Below are positions 7,919 to 18,054 of a stretch of DNA of 64,000 nt, in pieces. The notes under the pieces were generated by a model that saw only the letters and a program-made list of their open reading frames with translations, was not told where the DNA came from and searched no databases. The translations under genes and the position numbers were made by a program. Position 1 is the first letter of the stretch. Each line of letters begins with the position of its first letter. Source of the stretch: Pseudomonas sp. G34 (GTDB lineage: Bacteria; Pseudomonadota; Gammaproteobacteria; Pseudomonadales; Pseudomonadaceae); NCBI RefSeq assembly GCF_031119625.1, contig NZ_JAVHZV010000002.1, positions 186,001 to 250,000 of the forward strand, in the 5' to 3' direction.

Positions 7919-8578
7919 TCAAGCTTTTCGTCGGGGCGGGCACGAGGTTTCGTCCCGCCGCCGCCACACACTGGCCAGCCACGGCTGCTGGTCGCGGGGC
8001 AGGCCGGTGGGGCGGTAGTAGTGTTCCAGTTCGTCGAAGCCAGCGGCGTCGAGCAGGCGGCGCCAGCTGTCCAGGTCGTGCCAGGCGCCGTAGCGTTCGC
8101 CGCTCCAGCCTTCCTGGTTTTCACCACGCGGGTTGGAGGCGAACAGGACGCCGCCCGGCTTCAGGCTGGCGCGCAGTTCCCTGAGCACCCGGGGCAGTTC
8201 CTGGCTGGGGATATGGAACAGCACGGCGTTGGCGAAGATGCCGTCGAAGCGCTCGGCTGGTAGATTCAGGGCGAGAAAGTCCTGCTGCCACACTTCACAG
8301 CCGCTGTCGGCGCGGGCCATGGCGACGAACTCCGGGCAGCCGTCGACGCCGATTGGCTGGTGGCCCAGGGCGCTGAACGCACGCAGATCACGACCGGGGC
8401 CACAGCCGAAATCGAGGATGCTCAGGGGCGCATTGCCCTGGATGTGACGCAGCAATGCCTCGATGTTCTGGCTGACGTCATGGTCGCGGGTGCCTTCTCG
8501 AAAGCCTTCGGCACTGGCCTGGTAATGCGCCAGGGTGCGGCGGGTGATCTGTTGCAATTGTTCGTGGTCGAGGGGCAT
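7919..8578 (-). CDS. Class I SAM-dependent methyltransferase
   Basis: A 219-residue cytoplasmic protein with a Rossmann-type SAM fold. Motif I is LDFGCGPGRDLRAF (about residues 54-67), the acidic loop is IGVDGCPEF, and motif post-I/IV reads FDGIFANAVLFHIP. The substrate is unknown. It starts at the ATG at 8578 and is divergent from polB, with about 100 bases between them. The family is widespread in Pseudomonas next to unrelated genes, so context gives no clue to function. Confidence 0.85.
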   Translation of the reverse strand: MPLDHEQLQQITRRTLAHYQASAEGFREGTRDHDVSQNIEALLRHIQGNAPLSILDFGCGPGRDLRAFSALGHQPIGVDGCPEFVAMARADSGCEVWQQDFLALNLPAERFDGIFANAVLFHIPSQELPRVLRELRASLKPGGVLFASNPRGENQEGWSGERYGAWHDLDSWRRLLDAAGFDELEHYYRPTGLPRDQQPWLASVWRRRDETSCPPRRKA

Positions 8579-8679
8579 GACGGATCTCGGTGCAAAACCT
8601 GGTAGCCATTTAACCCCATTCTGCAGCGCTTGCGCGGGCGGGTTACCATCGCACCCTGAATGGCATTCGAGGTGGCAGG

Positions 8680-11037
8680 GTGGATCTACAGCAGGGCTTC
8701 GTCCTGACCCGGCATTGGCGCGACACGCCGGCCGGCAGCCAGGTGGAATTCTGGCTGTCGACCGACAGCGGCCCGCGCCTGGTGCGCCTGCCGCCGCAAA
8801 CCTCGGTGGCCTTCATTCCTGCCGAACAGCGCGCCCGTGCCGAGGCGTTGATCGCGGGCGACCAACAGTTCGCGCTGCGCCCGCTGCAACTGCGTGATTT
8901 CCACCAGCGGCCGGTGCTCGGCCTGTACTGCCCTCAGCAGCGCCCGCTGATTCAGCTGGAACAGACCCTGCGCCAGGGCGGGGTGGATGTCTACGAAGCC
9001 GATATCCGTCCGCCCGAGCGTTACCTGATGGAGCGTTTCATCACCGCCCCGGTGCTGTTTGGCGGTACCGAGGCGGCGGACGGTGTGCTGATAGATGCCC
9101 AGCTCAAACCGGCGCCGGACTACCGCCCGCAGCTCAGGCTGGTGTCCCTGGATATCGAAACCACCGAGCGCGGCGAGCTGTATTCCATCGCCCTGGAAGG
9201 CTGTGGCCAGCGTCAGGTGTACATGCTTGGCCCGCCGAACCGTGATGCCGAGGTGGACTTCGACCTCGCTTACCTGGACAGCCGCGGCGCATTGCTGGAA
9301 GCGCTCAATGGCTGGCTGGAGCGCCATGACCCGGACGCCATCATCGGCTGGAACGTCGTGCAGTTCGACCTGCGCGTGCTGCACGAACATGCCCAGCGTC
9401 TGCAGGTGCCGCTGCGCCTGGGCCGTAGCGGCGAGCTGCTGAGCTGGCGTGAACACGGCGCCAAGCAGCATTTCTTCGCCAGCGCGCCGGGGCGGCTGAT
9501 CATCGATGGCATCGAGGCGTTGCGCTCGGCGACCTGGAGCTTCCAGTCCTTCAGCCTGGAGAACGTCGCCCAGCAGCTGCTTGGCGAAGGCAAGGCGATC
9601 GACAACCCTTACCAGCGCATGGACGAGATCAACCGCATGTTCGCCGAGGACAAGCCGGCCCTGGCCCGCTACAACCTCAAGGACTGCGAGCTGGTGACGC
9701 GGATCTTCGCCAGGACCGAGCTGCTCACCTTCCTGCTCGAACGCGCCACGGTCACCGGTCTGCCGGTGGATCGCAGCGGCGGCTCGGTAGCCGCCTTCAG
9801 CCACCTGTACATGCCGTTGATGCACCGCCAGGGTTTCGTGGCGCCCAATCAGGGCGAGCGCCCGCCCGAGGCCAGCCCCGGCGGCTTCGTCATGGATTCG
9901 CGGCCCGGCCTTTACGAGTCGGTGCTGGTGCTCGATTACAAGAGCCTGTATCCGTCGCTGATCCGCACCTTTCTGATCGACCCGGTGGGGCTGATCGAGG
10001 GCCTGCGCCAACCCGATGATGAGCATTCGATTCCAGGTTTCCGCGGCGCGCGCTTCTCGCGCACCCAGCATTGCCTGCCGGCCATCGTCGAGCGCGTGTG
10101 GCAGGGCCGCGAGGCCGCCAAGCGCGCCGGCAACGCACCGCTGTCCCAGGCGCTGAAGATCATCATGAACGCCTTCTACGGCGTGCTCGGCTCCAGCGGC
10201 TGCCGCTTCTTCGATACCCGGCTGGCGTCGTCCATCACCCTGCGCGGCCATGAGGTGATGCGCCGGACCCGCGAACTGATCGAGGCCGAAGGCCACGCGG
10301 TGATCTACGGCGACACCGATTCCACCTTCGTGTGGCTGCGCAGCGCCCACTCGGAGGCGGATGCCGAGCGCATTGGTCGTGGCCTGGTGCAGGGCGTCAA
10401 CGCCTGGTGGCGCGAGCACCTGGAGGCCGAGTTCGGCTTGCAGAGCGCCCTGGAACTGCAGTTCGAAACCCACTTCAGCCGCTTTCTGATGCCCACCATC
10501 CGCGGTATGGAGGAGGGCAGCAAGAAGCGCTATGCCGGGCTGATCCGCCGCGCCGATGGCAGCGAGGAAATGGTCTACAAAGGCCTGGAAACGGTGCGCA
10601 GCGACTGGTCGCCGCTGGCCCGGCAGTTCCAGCAGGAGCTGTACCTGCGCATCTTCAAAGGCCAGCCCTACCAGGACTACGTGCGCGATTATGTGCAGCG
10701 CACCCTGGCCGGCGAGTTCGACGAGCGCCTGGTGTACCGCAAGCGTCTGCGCCGGCGCCTCGACGACTACCAGCGCAACGTGCCACCCCATGTGCGTGCC
10801 GCGCGCCTGGCCGATGCCCATAACCACGAAATGGGCCGCCCGCGCCAGTACCAGAGCGGCGGCTGGATCAGCTACGTGATCAGCGTCGCCGGCCCGGAGC
10901 CCCTGGAGCTGCGCCGTGCGCCCATCGACTACGGCCATTACCTGGGCAAGCAGCTGCAACCGGTGGCCGATGCCATCCTGCCGTTCGTGGATGACGACTT
11001 CGGTGCGCTGATCGGCGGGCAGCTGGAGCTGTTCTGA
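8680..11037 (+). CDS. polB: DNA polymerase II (family B)
   Basis: A 785-residue translesion/repair DNA polymerase. It starts at GTG; the N-terminus ([13 protein letters not shown]) aligns with E. coli PolB. The proofreading exonuclease domain (about 150-345) shows ExoI SLDIETT, Exo[12 protein letters not shown] and Exo[12 protein letters not shown]. The polymerase domain shows [11 protein letters not shown] (motif A), [15 protein letters not shown] (motif B), YGDTDST (motif C) and KKRYAGL. All catalytic acids are present and the length matches the family. polB is SOS-induced in E. coli, but I see no CTG-N10-CAG LexA box in the ~100 bases upstream. Confidence 0.97.
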   Translation: MDLQQGFVLTRHWRDTPAGSQVEFWLSTDSGPRLVRLPPQTSVAFIPAEQRARAEALIAGDQQFALRPLQLRDFHQRPVLGLYCPQQRPLIQLEQTLRQGGVDVYEADIRPPERYLMERFITAPVLFGGTEAADGVLIDAQLKPAPDYRPQLRLVSLDIETTERGELYSIALEGCGQRQVYMLGPPNRDAEVDFDLAYLDSRGALLEALNGWLERHDPDAIIGWNVVQFDLRVLHEHAQRLQVPLRLGRSGELLSWREHGAKQHFFASAPGRLIIDGIEALRSATWSFQSFSLENVAQQLLGEGKAIDNPYQRMDEINRMFAEDKPALARYNLKDCELVTRIFARTELLTFLLERATVTGLPVDRSGGSVAAFSHLYMPLMHRQGFVAPNQGERPPEASPGGFVMDSRPGLYESVLVLDYKSLYPSLIRTFLIDPVGLIEGLRQPDDEHSIPGFRGARFSRTQHCLPAIVERVWQGREAAKRAGNAPLSQALKIIMNAFYGVLGSSGCRFFDTRLASSITLRGHEVMRRTRELIEAEGHAVIYGDTDSTFVWLRSAHSEADAERIGRGLVQGVNAWWREHLEAEFGLQSALELQFETHFSRFLMPTIRGMEEGSKKRYAGLIRRADGSEEMVYKGLETVRSDWSPLARQFQQELYLRIFKGQPYQDYVRDYVQRTLAGEFDERLVYRKRLRRRLDDYQRNVPPHVRAARLADAHNHEMGRPRQYQSGGWISYVISVAGPEPLELRRAPIDYGHYLGKQLQPVADAILPFVDDDFGALIGGQLELF

Positions 11038-11105
11038 GTGTGCCTGGCGCTCGCGCCGCCGCTCTGGCATGGTCGTGCTTGCTTTCATCACCCGCTGGAG
11101 CCCCG

Positions 11106-11774
11106 ATGAGCCATCCCCTGCATGCCGAGCTTGGTTGCCTGCAGATCCAACACGTCGCCGTCGATAGCCAGGCCGCGCACATCCAACTGCGCAACGGCCA
11201 GCAGTTCGCCCTCAAGTTCGACGGTTATCTGCGCCTGGACAGGCTGACGACCGAGCAGCGCGAGCAGGTGCAACTGGAGAATGCAGGTTTCGTCGCCAGT
11301 TGGCGGCAGCATGGCGCGGGCCAGTGCGACAGCATCGACCTGGCCTGGGACGATCTGCAGGATCAGGCCCTGCGTCGTCTCGATGCGGCCGGCTGGGAGC
11401 TGCAGGCGATTAGCCCACGGGATCGCCATCTGGTGGTGCTGTGGCGCCTGCAGGCCGATTACTACAACGGCGGCCTGATGCAGTTCTTCGCCAACTGGGG
11501 CATGCCGACCTTCGAGCTGGCGCAGCAGGCGCTGACCTTGATCGGCCTGCCCGCTGCCTGCCAGGCATTGTGTGATTTGTATGCGGTATTTGCCCGCCTG
11601 GAGGATGAGCCCGAGGCGATCGAGCTGTGGAGCATCTGCAGCTGGCTCAACGAGGCGGAGAACGCCCGCATCGACGAGCTGGACGATGGCTTCGCGGCGC
11701 TGATCGCCGACCTGCCGGTGGTGGCCCTGCATCACTTTCTGCTCGTCGACGCCGAGCGACCTTCGGCCGATTAG
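11106..11774 (+). CDS. DUF2442-like / DMP19 (DUF4375-like) two-domain protein of unknown function
   Basis: A 222-residue soluble protein. The first ~80 residues (IQLRNGQQFALKFDGYLRLDRL, then the A-G-x-x-x-x-W pattern) look like a DUF2442 segment. Residues ~85-215 look like a DMP19-type domain, with the hallmark DYYNGGLMQFFANWG. The ATG at 11106 is preceded by GCTGGAG. It follows polB by 68 bases and precedes the acetyltransferase by 59, so it could be co-transcribed with either. No signal peptide or membrane segment is present. Function is unknown; the domain assignments are by eye. Confidence 0.7.
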   Translation: MSHPLHAELGCLQIQHVAVDSQAAHIQLRNGQQFALKFDGYLRLDRLTTEQREQVQLENAGFVASWRQHGAGQCDSIDLAWDDLQDQALRRLDAAGWELQAISPRDRHLVVLWRLQADYYNGGLMQFFANWGMPTFELAQQALTLIGLPAACQALCDLYAVFARLEDEPEAIELWSICSWLNEAENARIDELDDGFAALIADLPVVALHHFLLVDAERPSAD

Positions 11775-11833
11775 CCGGAACCTCGGCCCTGCCCCGGGCT
11801 CTTTACTGGACATTCGTAAGGAGGCGACCCGCC

Positions 11834-12385
11834 ATGGCGCTCAGTGAAAAACACAAGATGCTCACCGGCGAACTCTATCTGGCCAGTGACCCGGAACTGC
11901 AAGCCGAAAGTGCGGCCACGGTGGCCTGGCTGGCGCGCTACAACGGCAACCTCGGGCTGTCCCAGGCCGAGCGTAACCAGGTGCTGGGCGAGCGCCTGGC
12001 GGCGGTCGGCAAGGGCGTGGTGGTGCGTTCGCCGTTTCACTGCGACTACGGCTTCAACATCAGCCTGGGCGACGGCGTATTCATCAACTTCAACTGCGTG
12101 ATTCTCGACGTGGTGGCAGTGAGCATCGGTGACAAGACGCAGATCGGCCCAGGTGTGCAGATCCTTACTGCCGATCATCCGCGCGACCCGGCCGAGCGCG
12201 AGTCCGGCCTGGAATTCGGCCGACCGGTGAGCATTGGCCGCAATGTGTGGATCGGCGCCGGGGCGTTGCTCCTGCCGGGGGTAACGATTGGCGACGATGC
12301 GCTGATCGGCGCGGGCAGCGTGGTGACCCGCGACGTGCCAGCCGGCGCCAAGGTGGCTGGCAACCCAGCGCGAGTCCTGGGTTGA
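11834..12385 (+). CDS. Sugar O-acetyltransferase (maltose/galactoside/NodL type)
   Basis: A 183-residue left-handed beta-helix acetyltransferase. The Maa-type N-terminal domain (KHKMLTGELYLASDPEL) is followed by hexapeptide repeats ([LIV]-G-x4) from ~residue 65 to the end. The catalytic histidine lies in LTADHPRDP, and the acetyl-CoA-side segment is IGAGSVVTRDVPAGAKVAGNPAR. It would acetylate a sugar hydroxyl; the true acceptor is unknown. AAGGAGG lies 10 bases before the ATG at 11834, which fixes the start against the longer open frame upstream. Confidence 0.92.
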   Translation: MALSEKHKMLTGELYLASDPELQAESAATVAWLARYNGNLGLSQAERNQVLGERLAAVGKGVVVRSPFHCDYGFNISLGDGVFINFNCVILDVVAVSIGDKTQIGPGVQILTADHPRDPAERESGLEFGRPVSIGRNVWIGAGALLLPGVTIGDDALIGAGSVVTRDVPAGAKVAGNPARVLG

Positions 12386-12424
12386 GCTGATGACAGCAGG
12401 CTCGCTGGCCATAAAGCTGGCGAG

Positions 12425-12475
12425 CTTTTGGTTATAAATAAATCATTATTTATTCTTTTTAATATTTTCTGTTCC
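12425..12475. promoter_or_regulatory. AT-rich control region of the lsfA-ssu operon
   Basis: A ~50-base stretch far richer in A/T than its surroundings contains GGTTATAAATAAATC and a perfect 7-base inverted repeat AATAAAT (12437-12443) / ATTTATT (12448-12454). It precedes the sulfonate-sulfur genes, whose relatives are controlled by the LysR-type activator CysB at AT-rich sites. A CysB site plus promoter is a reasonable inference, not shown. Confidence 0.45.
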
Positions 12476-12521
12476 TCAGCATAGTGAGCGCCACGCAACC
12501 ACTTACCTGAGGAGCACAGCC

Positions 12522-13160
12522 ATGAGCATCCGCCTGGGCGACATCGCCCCCGACTTCGAGCAGGACTCCAGTGAAGGCCGCATTCGTTTCCACGAGTGGC
12601 TGGGCAATCAGTGGGGCGTATTGTTCTCTCACCCGGCCGATTTCACCCCGGTGTGCACCACCGAGCTGGGCTTCACCGCCAAGCTCAAGGACCAGTTCGC
12701 CAAGCGCAACGTCAAGGCCATCGCCCTGTCCGTCGACCCGGTCGATTCGCACATCAAGTGGATCGACGACATCAACGAAACCCAGAACACCGCCGTCAAC
12801 TTCCCGATCCTTGCCGATGCCGACCGCAAGGTGTCCGAGCTTTACGACCTGATCCACCCGAACGCCAACGACACCCTGACCGTGCGTTCGCTGTTCGTCA
12901 TCGACCCGAACAAGAAGGTGCGCCTGACCATCACCTACCCGGCGAGCACCGGACGCAATTTTCACGAAATTCTGCGGGTGATCGATTCGCTGCAGCTCAC
13001 CGACAGCCACAAGGTGGCCACGCCGGCCAACTGGCAGGACGGTGACGAGGTGGTGATCGTGCCGTCGCTCAAGGACGAAGACGAGATCAAGCAGCGCTTC
13101 CCCAAGGGCTATCGCGCCGTAAAGCCATACCTGCGCCTGACCCCGCTGCCCAACAAGTAA
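12522..13160 (+). CDS. lsfA: 1-Cys peroxiredoxin LsfA
   Basis: A 212-residue Prx6-type thiol peroxidase that reduces H2O2 and organic hydroperoxides in the cytoplasm. The peroxidatic cysteine sits in [14 protein letters not shown] (about residue 47), and only this cysteine motif is present, as in 1-Cys enzymes. Its place directly before ssuE (10-base gap) matches other Pseudomonas, where LsfA is induced under sulfate limitation. The ATG at 12522 is preceded by GAGGAG. Confidence 0.95.
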   Translation: MSIRLGDIAPDFEQDSSEGRIRFHEWLGNQWGVLFSHPADFTPVCTTELGFTAKLKDQFAKRNVKAIALSVDPVDSHIKWIDDINETQNTAVNFPILADADRKVSELYDLIHPNANDTLTVRSLFVIDPNKKVRLTITYPASTGRNFHEILRVIDSLQLTDSHKVATPANWQDGDEVVIVPSLKDEDEIKQRFPKGYRAVKPYLRLTPLPNK

Positions 13161-13170
13161 GGACGCCCCC

Positions 13171-13758
13171 ATGTTGGTGGTTTTTCTGGGCGGCAGCCCG
13201 AGCCTGAAGTCGCGCTCCAATGTGCTGCTGAGCAAGGCGCGGCAGTGGCTGCAGGCCCGCGGCGTGGAAGTGGTGACCTACCAGGTGCGCGACTTCGCGG
13301 CCGAGGAGCTGTTGTTCGCCCGCTTCGACAGCCCGCGCATTCAAGGTTTGCAGGCCCATGTAACCGCCGCCGATGGTTTGGTGGTGGCGACGCCGGTGTA
13401 CAAGGCGTCGTTCTCCGGTGCCCTGAAAACCTTGCTCGATGTTCTGCCCGAGCGCGCGCTGCAGCACAAGGTGGTGTTGCCGGTGGCTACCGGTGGCAGC
13501 AACGCGCACATGCTGGCGGTGGATTACGCCCTGAAGCCGGTGCTGTCCGCGCTCAAGGCCCAGGAAGTGCTGCACGGCGTGTTCGCCGATGACAGCCAGA
13601 TTACCTACAGCGAGGCCGGCGGCGACCTGTCGCCGGCCCTGGAACAGCGTCTGGAAGACGCCTTGCAACAGCTGACTCAGGCGCTCTATCGCCGGCCCCA
13701 GCCCATCGCGCCGGGCCTGCTCAACGAGCGACTGCTAAGCGGGCGCTGGAGCGCCTAA
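13171..13758 (+). CDS. ssuE: NAD(P)H-dependent FMN reductase SsuE
   Basis: A 195-residue flavodoxin-like reductase that supplies FMNH2 to the SsuD monooxygenase. It shows the FMN phosphate loop [11 protein letters not shown] near the N-terminus, [20 protein letters not shown] in the middle and [12 protein letters not shown]. The length suits the SsuE family. It is translated 10 bases after lsfA. A ~100-base gap follows before ssuA. Confidence 0.95.
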   Translation: MLVVFLGGSPSLKSRSNVLLSKARQWLQARGVEVVTYQVRDFAAEELLFARFDSPRIQGLQAHVTAADGLVVATPVYKASFSGALKTLLDVLPERALQHKVVLPVATGGSNAHMLAVDYALKPVLSALKAQEVLHGVFADDSQITYSEAGGDLSPALEQRLEDALQQLTQALYRRPQPIAPGLLNERLLSGRWSA

Positions 13759-13860
13759 GGTAACCCGCACCTGAATTCCAGGCAGTTCGCTGCCGCCCCA
13801 CCTTACTAGCCCGTCAACGAGGCAGCAGGTGGCCACACACTCAATGCAGAGGAGAGCGCC

Positions 13861-14826
13861 ATGCGCACTATCACCCTGCGTCGGAGTCTGGTCGCCTTGT
13901 TTGCCGCGGCCATTTCCTTCGGCGCCATTACTCAAGTTCAAGCCGAGACACTACGTATCGGCTACCAGAAGTACGGCACCCTGGTGCTGCTCAAGGCCAA
14001 CGGTGCCCTGGAAAAACGCCTGGCGGCCAAGGGCGTCGACGTCAAATGGACCGAGTTTCCCGGTGGCCCGCAGCTGCTCGAAGGCCTGAACGTCGGCTCG
14101 GTGGACTTCGGCACCACCGGCGAAACCCCGCCTGTGTTCGCCCAGGCCGCTGGCGCGGATCTCCTGTACGTGGCTTTCGAGCCGCCCGCGCCGACCAGCG
14201 AAGCCATCCTGGTGCCGAAGGACTCACCGATCAAATCGGTCGCCGAGCTCAAGGGCAAGAAAGTCGTGCTCAACAAGGGCTCCAACGTGCACTACCTGCT
14301 GGTCCGTGCCCTGGAAGACGCCGGCCTGAAATACAGCGACATCCAGCCCGTGTACCTGCCACCGGCCGATGCCCGCGCCGCGTTCGAGCGTGGCAGCGTC
14401 GACGCCTGGGTGATCTGGGATCCCTTCCAGGCGGCTGCCGAGCAACAACTGCAGGCCCGCACCCTGGTCGACGGCAAGGGCCTGGTCAGCAACCACCAGT
14501 TCTACCTGGCGACCCGCCCCTACGCCGAGCAGCACCCGGAAGTGATCGAGGCGCTGGTCGAGGAAATCCGCGCCATCGGCGAGTGGATCAAGGCCAACAA
14601 CGAGCGGACCGTTGCCCAGGTCGCACCGCTGCTCGGCCTGTCCGCGGACATCACCCGCCTGGCGGTGCAGCGGCAGAGCTATGGCGCCCAACTGATTACC
14701 CCGGAGGTGGTCGAGGCCCAGCAGAAAATCGCCGACACCTTCACCGCGCTCAAGCTGATCCCCAAGCCGCTGAACATCAGCGAGGTGATCTGGCACGCGC
14801 CGGCCACCCAGGTCGCCGGGCAATAA
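13861..14826 (+). CDS. ssuA: Sulfonate ABC transporter substrate-binding protein SsuA
   Basis: A 321-residue periplasmic binding protein for aliphatic sulfonates. The Sec signal peptide spans about residues 1-28 (basic RRSLVALFAAA start, cut near VQA). The mature start LRIGYQKYGTLVLLKANG and the later GETPPVFAQAAGADLLYV are characteristic of the SsuA family. GAGGAG precedes the ATG. A near-perfect 9-bp hairpin (14833-14841 / 14847-14855) follows its stop, as is common after ABC binding-protein genes. Confidence 0.95.
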   Translation: MRTITLRRSLVALFAAAISFGAITQVQAETLRIGYQKYGTLVLLKANGALEKRLAAKGVDVKWTEFPGGPQLLEGLNVGSVDFGTTGETPPVFAQAAGADLLYVAFEPPAPTSEAILVPKDSPIKSVAELKGKKVVLNKGSNVHYLLVRALEDAGLKYSDIQPVYLPPADARAAFERGSVDAWVIWDPFQAAAEQQLQARTLVDGKGLVSNHQFYLATRPYAEQHPEVIEALVEEIRAIGEWIKANNERTVAQVAPLLGLSADITRLAVQRQSYGAQLITPEVVEAQQKIADTFTALKLIPKPLNISEVIWHAPATQVAGQ

Positions 14827-14880
14827 ATTCCCGCCCCCGCCGGTTGGGCAGGGGCATCTGATTTCCAAGGAGACCACTCC

Positions 14881-16029
14881 ATGAGCCTCAACATCTTCTG
14901 GTTCCTGCCCACCCATGGCGATGGCCATTACCTCGGTACCTCGCAAGGGGCCCGCGCCGTTGACCACGGCTACCTGCAACAGATCGCCCAGGCGGCTGAC
15001 CGCCTCGGTTTCGGCGGCGTACTGATTCCCACCGGGCGTTCCTGCGAGGATTCCTGGCTGGTCGCCGCCTCGCTGATCCCGGTGACCCAGCGCCTGAAAT
15101 TCCTCGTCGCCCTGCGCCCGGGGATCATTTCGCCGACCGTGGCGGCCCGCCAGGCGGCGACCCTGGATCGTCTGTCCGGTGGCCGCGCGCTGTTCAACCT
15201 GGTCACCGGTGGCGACCCGGACGAGCTGGCCGGTGATGGGCTGAACCTGTCCCACGCCGAGCGCTACGAAGCCTCCGTCGAATTCACCCGCATCTGGCGC
15301 CGCGTGCTGGAAGGCGAAGTGGTCGACTACGACGGCAAACACATTCAGGTCAAGGGTGCCAAGCTGCTCTACCCGCCGGTCCAGCAGCCACGCCCGCCGC
15401 TGTATTTCGGCGGGTCGTCGGAGGCGGCCCAGGATCTGGCCGCCGAGCAGGTCGAGCTGTACCTGACCTGGGGCGAACCGCCCGCCGCGGTGGCCGAGAA
15501 GATCGCCCAGGTGCGTGAGAAGGCCAAGGCCCAGGGCCGCGAAGTGCGCTTTGGCATTCGCCTGCACGTGATCGTGCGGGAAACCAATGAAGAGGCCTGG
15601 AAGGCCGCCGACAAGCTGATCGCCCATGTCGACGACGACACCATCGCCCGCGCCCAGGCCTCCCTGGCGCGTTTCGACTCGGTCGGCCAACAGCGCATGG
15701 CCGCCCTGCACGGCGGCAGCAAGGACAATCTGGAAGTGTCACCCAACCTGTGGGCCGGGGTCGGCCTGGTGCGTGGCGGTGCCGGTACCGCGCTGGTCGG
15801 TGATGGCCCCACGGTCGCCGAGCGAGTCAAGGAATACGCCGCGCTGGGCATCGATACCTTCATCTTCTCCGGTTATCCACACCTCGAAGAGTCCTACCGC
15901 GTCGCCGAGCTGCTGTTCCCCCATCTGCAGGTGAACCGCCCGGCGCTGCCGGAAGGTGCCAACTACGTGAGCCCGTTCGGTGAAATGGTCGCCAACGACA
16001 TTCTGCCCAAGGCGGCTTCGGCCAGTTGA
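14881..16029 (+). CDS. ssuD: FMNH2-dependent alkanesulfonate monooxygenase SsuD
   Basis: A 382-residue bacterial-luciferase-like TIM-barrel enzyme that cleaves the C-S bond of alkanesulfonates to aldehyde and sulfite, using FMNH2 from SsuE. It opens [20 protein letters not shown], has the conserved GRSCEDSW with the active-site Cys region, and [14 protein letters not shown]. Its length is practically that of E. coli SsuD (381). AAGGAG lies just before the ATG. Confidence 0.97.
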   Translation: MSLNIFWFLPTHGDGHYLGTSQGARAVDHGYLQQIAQAADRLGFGGVLIPTGRSCEDSWLVAASLIPVTQRLKFLVALRPGIISPTVAARQAATLDRLSGGRALFNLVTGGDPDELAGDGLNLSHAERYEASVEFTRIWRRVLEGEVVDYDGKHIQVKGAKLLYPPVQQPRPPLYFGGSSEAAQDLAAEQVELYLTWGEPPAAVAEKIAQVREKAKAQGREVRFGIRLHVIVRETNEEAWKAADKLIAHVDDDTIARAQASLARFDSVGQQRMAALHGGSKDNLEVSPNLWAGVGLVRGGAGTALVGDGPTVAERVKEYAALGIDTFIFSGYPHLEESYRVAELLFPHLQVNRPALPEGANYVSPFGEMVANDILPKAASAS

Positions 16030-16034
16030 ACAAT

Positions 16035-16056
16035 GGCCGGGCGCAGATGCCCGGCC
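16035..16056 (+). promoter_or_regulatory. Intercistronic hairpin after ssuD
   Basis: A perfect 8-bp stem GGCCGGGC / GCCCGGCC with a 6-base loop sits six bases after the ssuD stop and before ssuC. It has no T-run, so processing or mRNA protection is more likely than full termination. Confidence 0.55.
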
Positions 16057-16081
16057 CTCGCGATGATCGTCGAGGTACGCG

Positions 16082-16873
16082 ATGAGCAACACGTCGTTAA
16101 ACAGCCTGGCCCTGCGCCTGGCGCCCTGGGCATTGCCGGTGGCGCTGCTGGTTGCCTGGCAGGCTTCGGTGGCCTTCGGGCTCTTGTCCACACGCATTCT
16201 GCCGGCGCCCAGCGCGGTGCTCGAGGCCGGCTGGCAGCTGCTCGCCAGCGGTGACATCTGGACCCACCTGGCGATCAGCGGCTGGCGCGCCGCTGTCGGC
16301 TTCGCCATCGGCGGCGGTATCGGCCTGGTGCTGGGTTTCATCACCGGCCTGTCCACATGGGGCGAGCGGCTGATCGACAGCTCGGTGCAGATGATCCGCA
16401 ACGTGCCGCACCTGGCGCTGATCCCGCTGGTGATCCTGTGGTTCGGCATCGACGAGAGCGCGAAGATCTTCCTGGTCGCCCTCGGCACCCTGTTTCCGAT
16501 CTATCTGAACACCTACCACGGCATCCGCAACGTCGACCCGGCGTTGGTGGAAATGGCGCGCAGCTATGGCCTGTCCGGCTTTGCGCTGTTCCGTCAGGTG
16601 ATCCTGCCTGGCGCGTTGCCATCGATTCTGGTCGGCGTGCGCTTCGCCCTCGGCCTGATGTGGCTGACCCTGATCGTCGCGGAAACCATTTCCGCCAGCG
16701 CCGGTATCGGTTACCTGGCCATGAACGCCCGGGAATTCCTGCAGACCGACGTGGTGGTGTTGGCCATCCTGCTCTACGCCGTGCTCGGTAAGCTGGCCGA
16801 CCTGGCCGCCCGTGGCCTGGAGCGTGCCTGGCTGCGCTGGCACCCGGCTTATCAGGGAGCGGCTGCGAAATGA
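16082..16873 (+). CDS. ssuC: Sulfonate ABC transporter permease SsuC
   Basis: A 263-residue inner-membrane permease with about six hydrophobic helices and the cytoplasmic EAA-type loop around [20 protein letters not shown] (about residues 160-180). It forms the sulfonate channel with SsuB. Its end overlaps the ssuB start by four bases (ATGA), indicating coupled translation. Confidence 0.95.
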   Translation: MSNTSLNSLALRLAPWALPVALLVAWQASVAFGLLSTRILPAPSAVLEAGWQLLASGDIWTHLAISGWRAAVGFAIGGGIGLVLGFITGLSTWGERLIDSSVQMIRNVPHLALIPLVILWFGIDESAKIFLVALGTLFPIYLNTYHGIRNVDPALVEMARSYGLSGFALFRQVILPGALPSILVGVRFALGLMWLTLIVAETISASAGIGYLAMNAREFLQTDVVVLAILLYAVLGKLADLAARGLERAWLRWHPAYQGAAAK

Positions 16874-17682
16874 ATGCGCCATTGAACGCGTTGCATGACC
16901 TCAAGCGAGGCACGCCGTTGACCATTCGCGGTATCCGTAAATCCTTCGGCGAGCGTGAGGTGCTCAAGGGTATCGACCTGAACATTCCAGCCGGTCAGTT
17001 CGTCGCCGTGGTCGGCCGCAGTGGTTGTGGCAAGAGCACCTTGCTGCGCCTGCTGGCTGGCCTCGACCAGCCCACCGCTGGTGAACTGCTGGCGAGCAAT
17101 GCGCCGCTGGCCGCGAGCCGCGACGATACCCGGCTGATGTTCCAGGAAGCGCGTCTGCTGCCCTGGAAGCGGGTGATCGACAACGTTGGCCTGGGCCTGA
17201 CCGGCAATTGGCGGCCCAAGGCCCAGCAGGTGCTGGACGCCGTGGGCCTGGCGGACCGCGCCAACGAGTGGCCGGCTGCGCTATCCGGCGGCCAGAAGCA
17301 GCGCGTTGCCCTGGCCCGTGCGCTGATCCACGAGCCGCGCCTGCTGCTGCTCGACGAGCCGCTGGGCGCCCTGGATGCGCTGACCCGCATCGAGATGCAG
17401 CAACTGATCGAAGGGCTGTGGAAGCAGCATGGCTTCACCGTGCTGCTGGTCACCCATGACGTCAGCGAAGCGGTGGCGACGGCGGATCGGGTGATCCTTA
17501 TCGAGGACGGCGAGATCGGCCTCGACCTGTCGGTGGATCTGCCGCGCCCGCGGGCTCGTGGCTCTGCCTACCTGGCGGCCCTGGAGGCCGATGTGCTCAA
17601 TCGCGTATTGCAAATACCTGCGCTGCCGGCGCAGCCCGACCCGGTTTCACCGCTGCCGACCCAGCTGCGCTGGGCGCTCTGA
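16870..17682 (+). CDS. ssuB: Sulfonate ABC transporter ATPase SsuB
   Basis: A 270-residue ATPase of the nitrate/sulfonate/taurine group. Walker A is [12 protein letters not shown], the Q-loop [11 protein letters not shown], the signature LSGGQKQR, Walker [13 protein letters not shown] and the switch His is in VTHDVSEA. The [10 protein letters not shown] motif is typical of SsuB/TauB. A short C-terminal extension of ~40 residues is variable in this family. Confidence 0.96.
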   Translation: MNAPLNALHDLKRGTPLTIRGIRKSFGEREVLKGIDLNIPAGQFVAVVGRSGCGKSTLLRLLAGLDQPTAGELLASNAPLAASRDDTRLMFQEARLLPWKRVIDNVGLGLTGNWRPKAQQVLDAVGLADRANEWPAALSGGQKQRVALARALIHEPRLLLLDEPLGALDALTRIEMQQLIEGLWKQHGFTVLLVTHDVSEAVATADRVILIEDGEIGLDLSVDLPRPRARGSAYLAALEADVLNRVLQIPALPAQPDPVSPLPTQLRWAL

Positions 17683-17725
17683 CTTCATGCCCGAGTGGGC
17701 ACCTCACTACCCAGGAGATTTACCC

Positions 17726-17941
17726 ATGACCATCAAAGCCATCAACGTGCGTAACCAGTTCAAGGGCACCATCAAGGAAATCGTCGAAGGCGACGTGCTG
17801 TCGGAAATCGACGTGCAGACCGCCGCCGGCATCGTCACCTCGGTGATCACCACCCGTTCCGTGCGCGAGCTGGAGCTGGGCGTGGGCAGCGAAGTGATTG
17901 CCTTCGTGAAGTCCACCGAAGTGTCGATTGCCAAACTCTGA
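17726..17941 (+). CDS. ssuF: SsuF, molybdopterin-binding (TOBE/MopI-like) protein
   Basis: A 71-residue single-domain protein of the molbindin type (INVRNQFKGTIKEI, VVTSVITTRSVRELELGVGSEVIAFVKSTEVSI pattern). In Pseudomonas putida, ssuF is the last gene of the ssu operon and is reported to be needed for growth on several sulfonates; its molecular role is unclear. AGGAG precedes the ATG at 17726. It is the last gene before the convergent terminator. Confidence 0.93.
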   Translation: MTIKAINVRNQFKGTIKEIVEGDVLSEIDVQTAAGIVTSVITTRSVRELELGVGSEVIAFVKSTEVSIAKL

Positions 17942-17960
17942 TTGCTGCAGTTAACAGTTT

Positions 17961-18026
17961 GTGGGAGCGGGCGGGGACGCCTAGTCCGTGCCCGCGAAAA
18001 ATCGCGGGGGCGCCTTCCGCTCATAG
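17961..18026. repeat. REP-like palindromic element
   Basis: GTGGGAGCGGG starts a short element that contains the stem CCCGCGA (17991-17997) / TCGCGGG (18002-18008) and ends in CTTCCGCTCATAGG. The GTGGGAGCGGG...CCCGCGA form is the common Pseudomonas REP sequence. It lies between the convergent ssuF and ahpA-like genes. Confidence 0.7.
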
Positions 18027-18054
18027 GTGACCTGCAGTCGAACAACCCCAAATA

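Noticed and set aside
8686..11091. 801-codon open frame on the minus strand opposite polB
   Set aside because: High-GC antisense shadow; His/Gln/Ala-rich translation without motifs, while the plus frame has all family B polymerase motifs.
14224..15711. 495-codon minus-strand frame over ssuA/ssuD
   Set aside because: Antisense shadow in GC-rich coding DNA; the plus-strand ssu genes are unambiguous.
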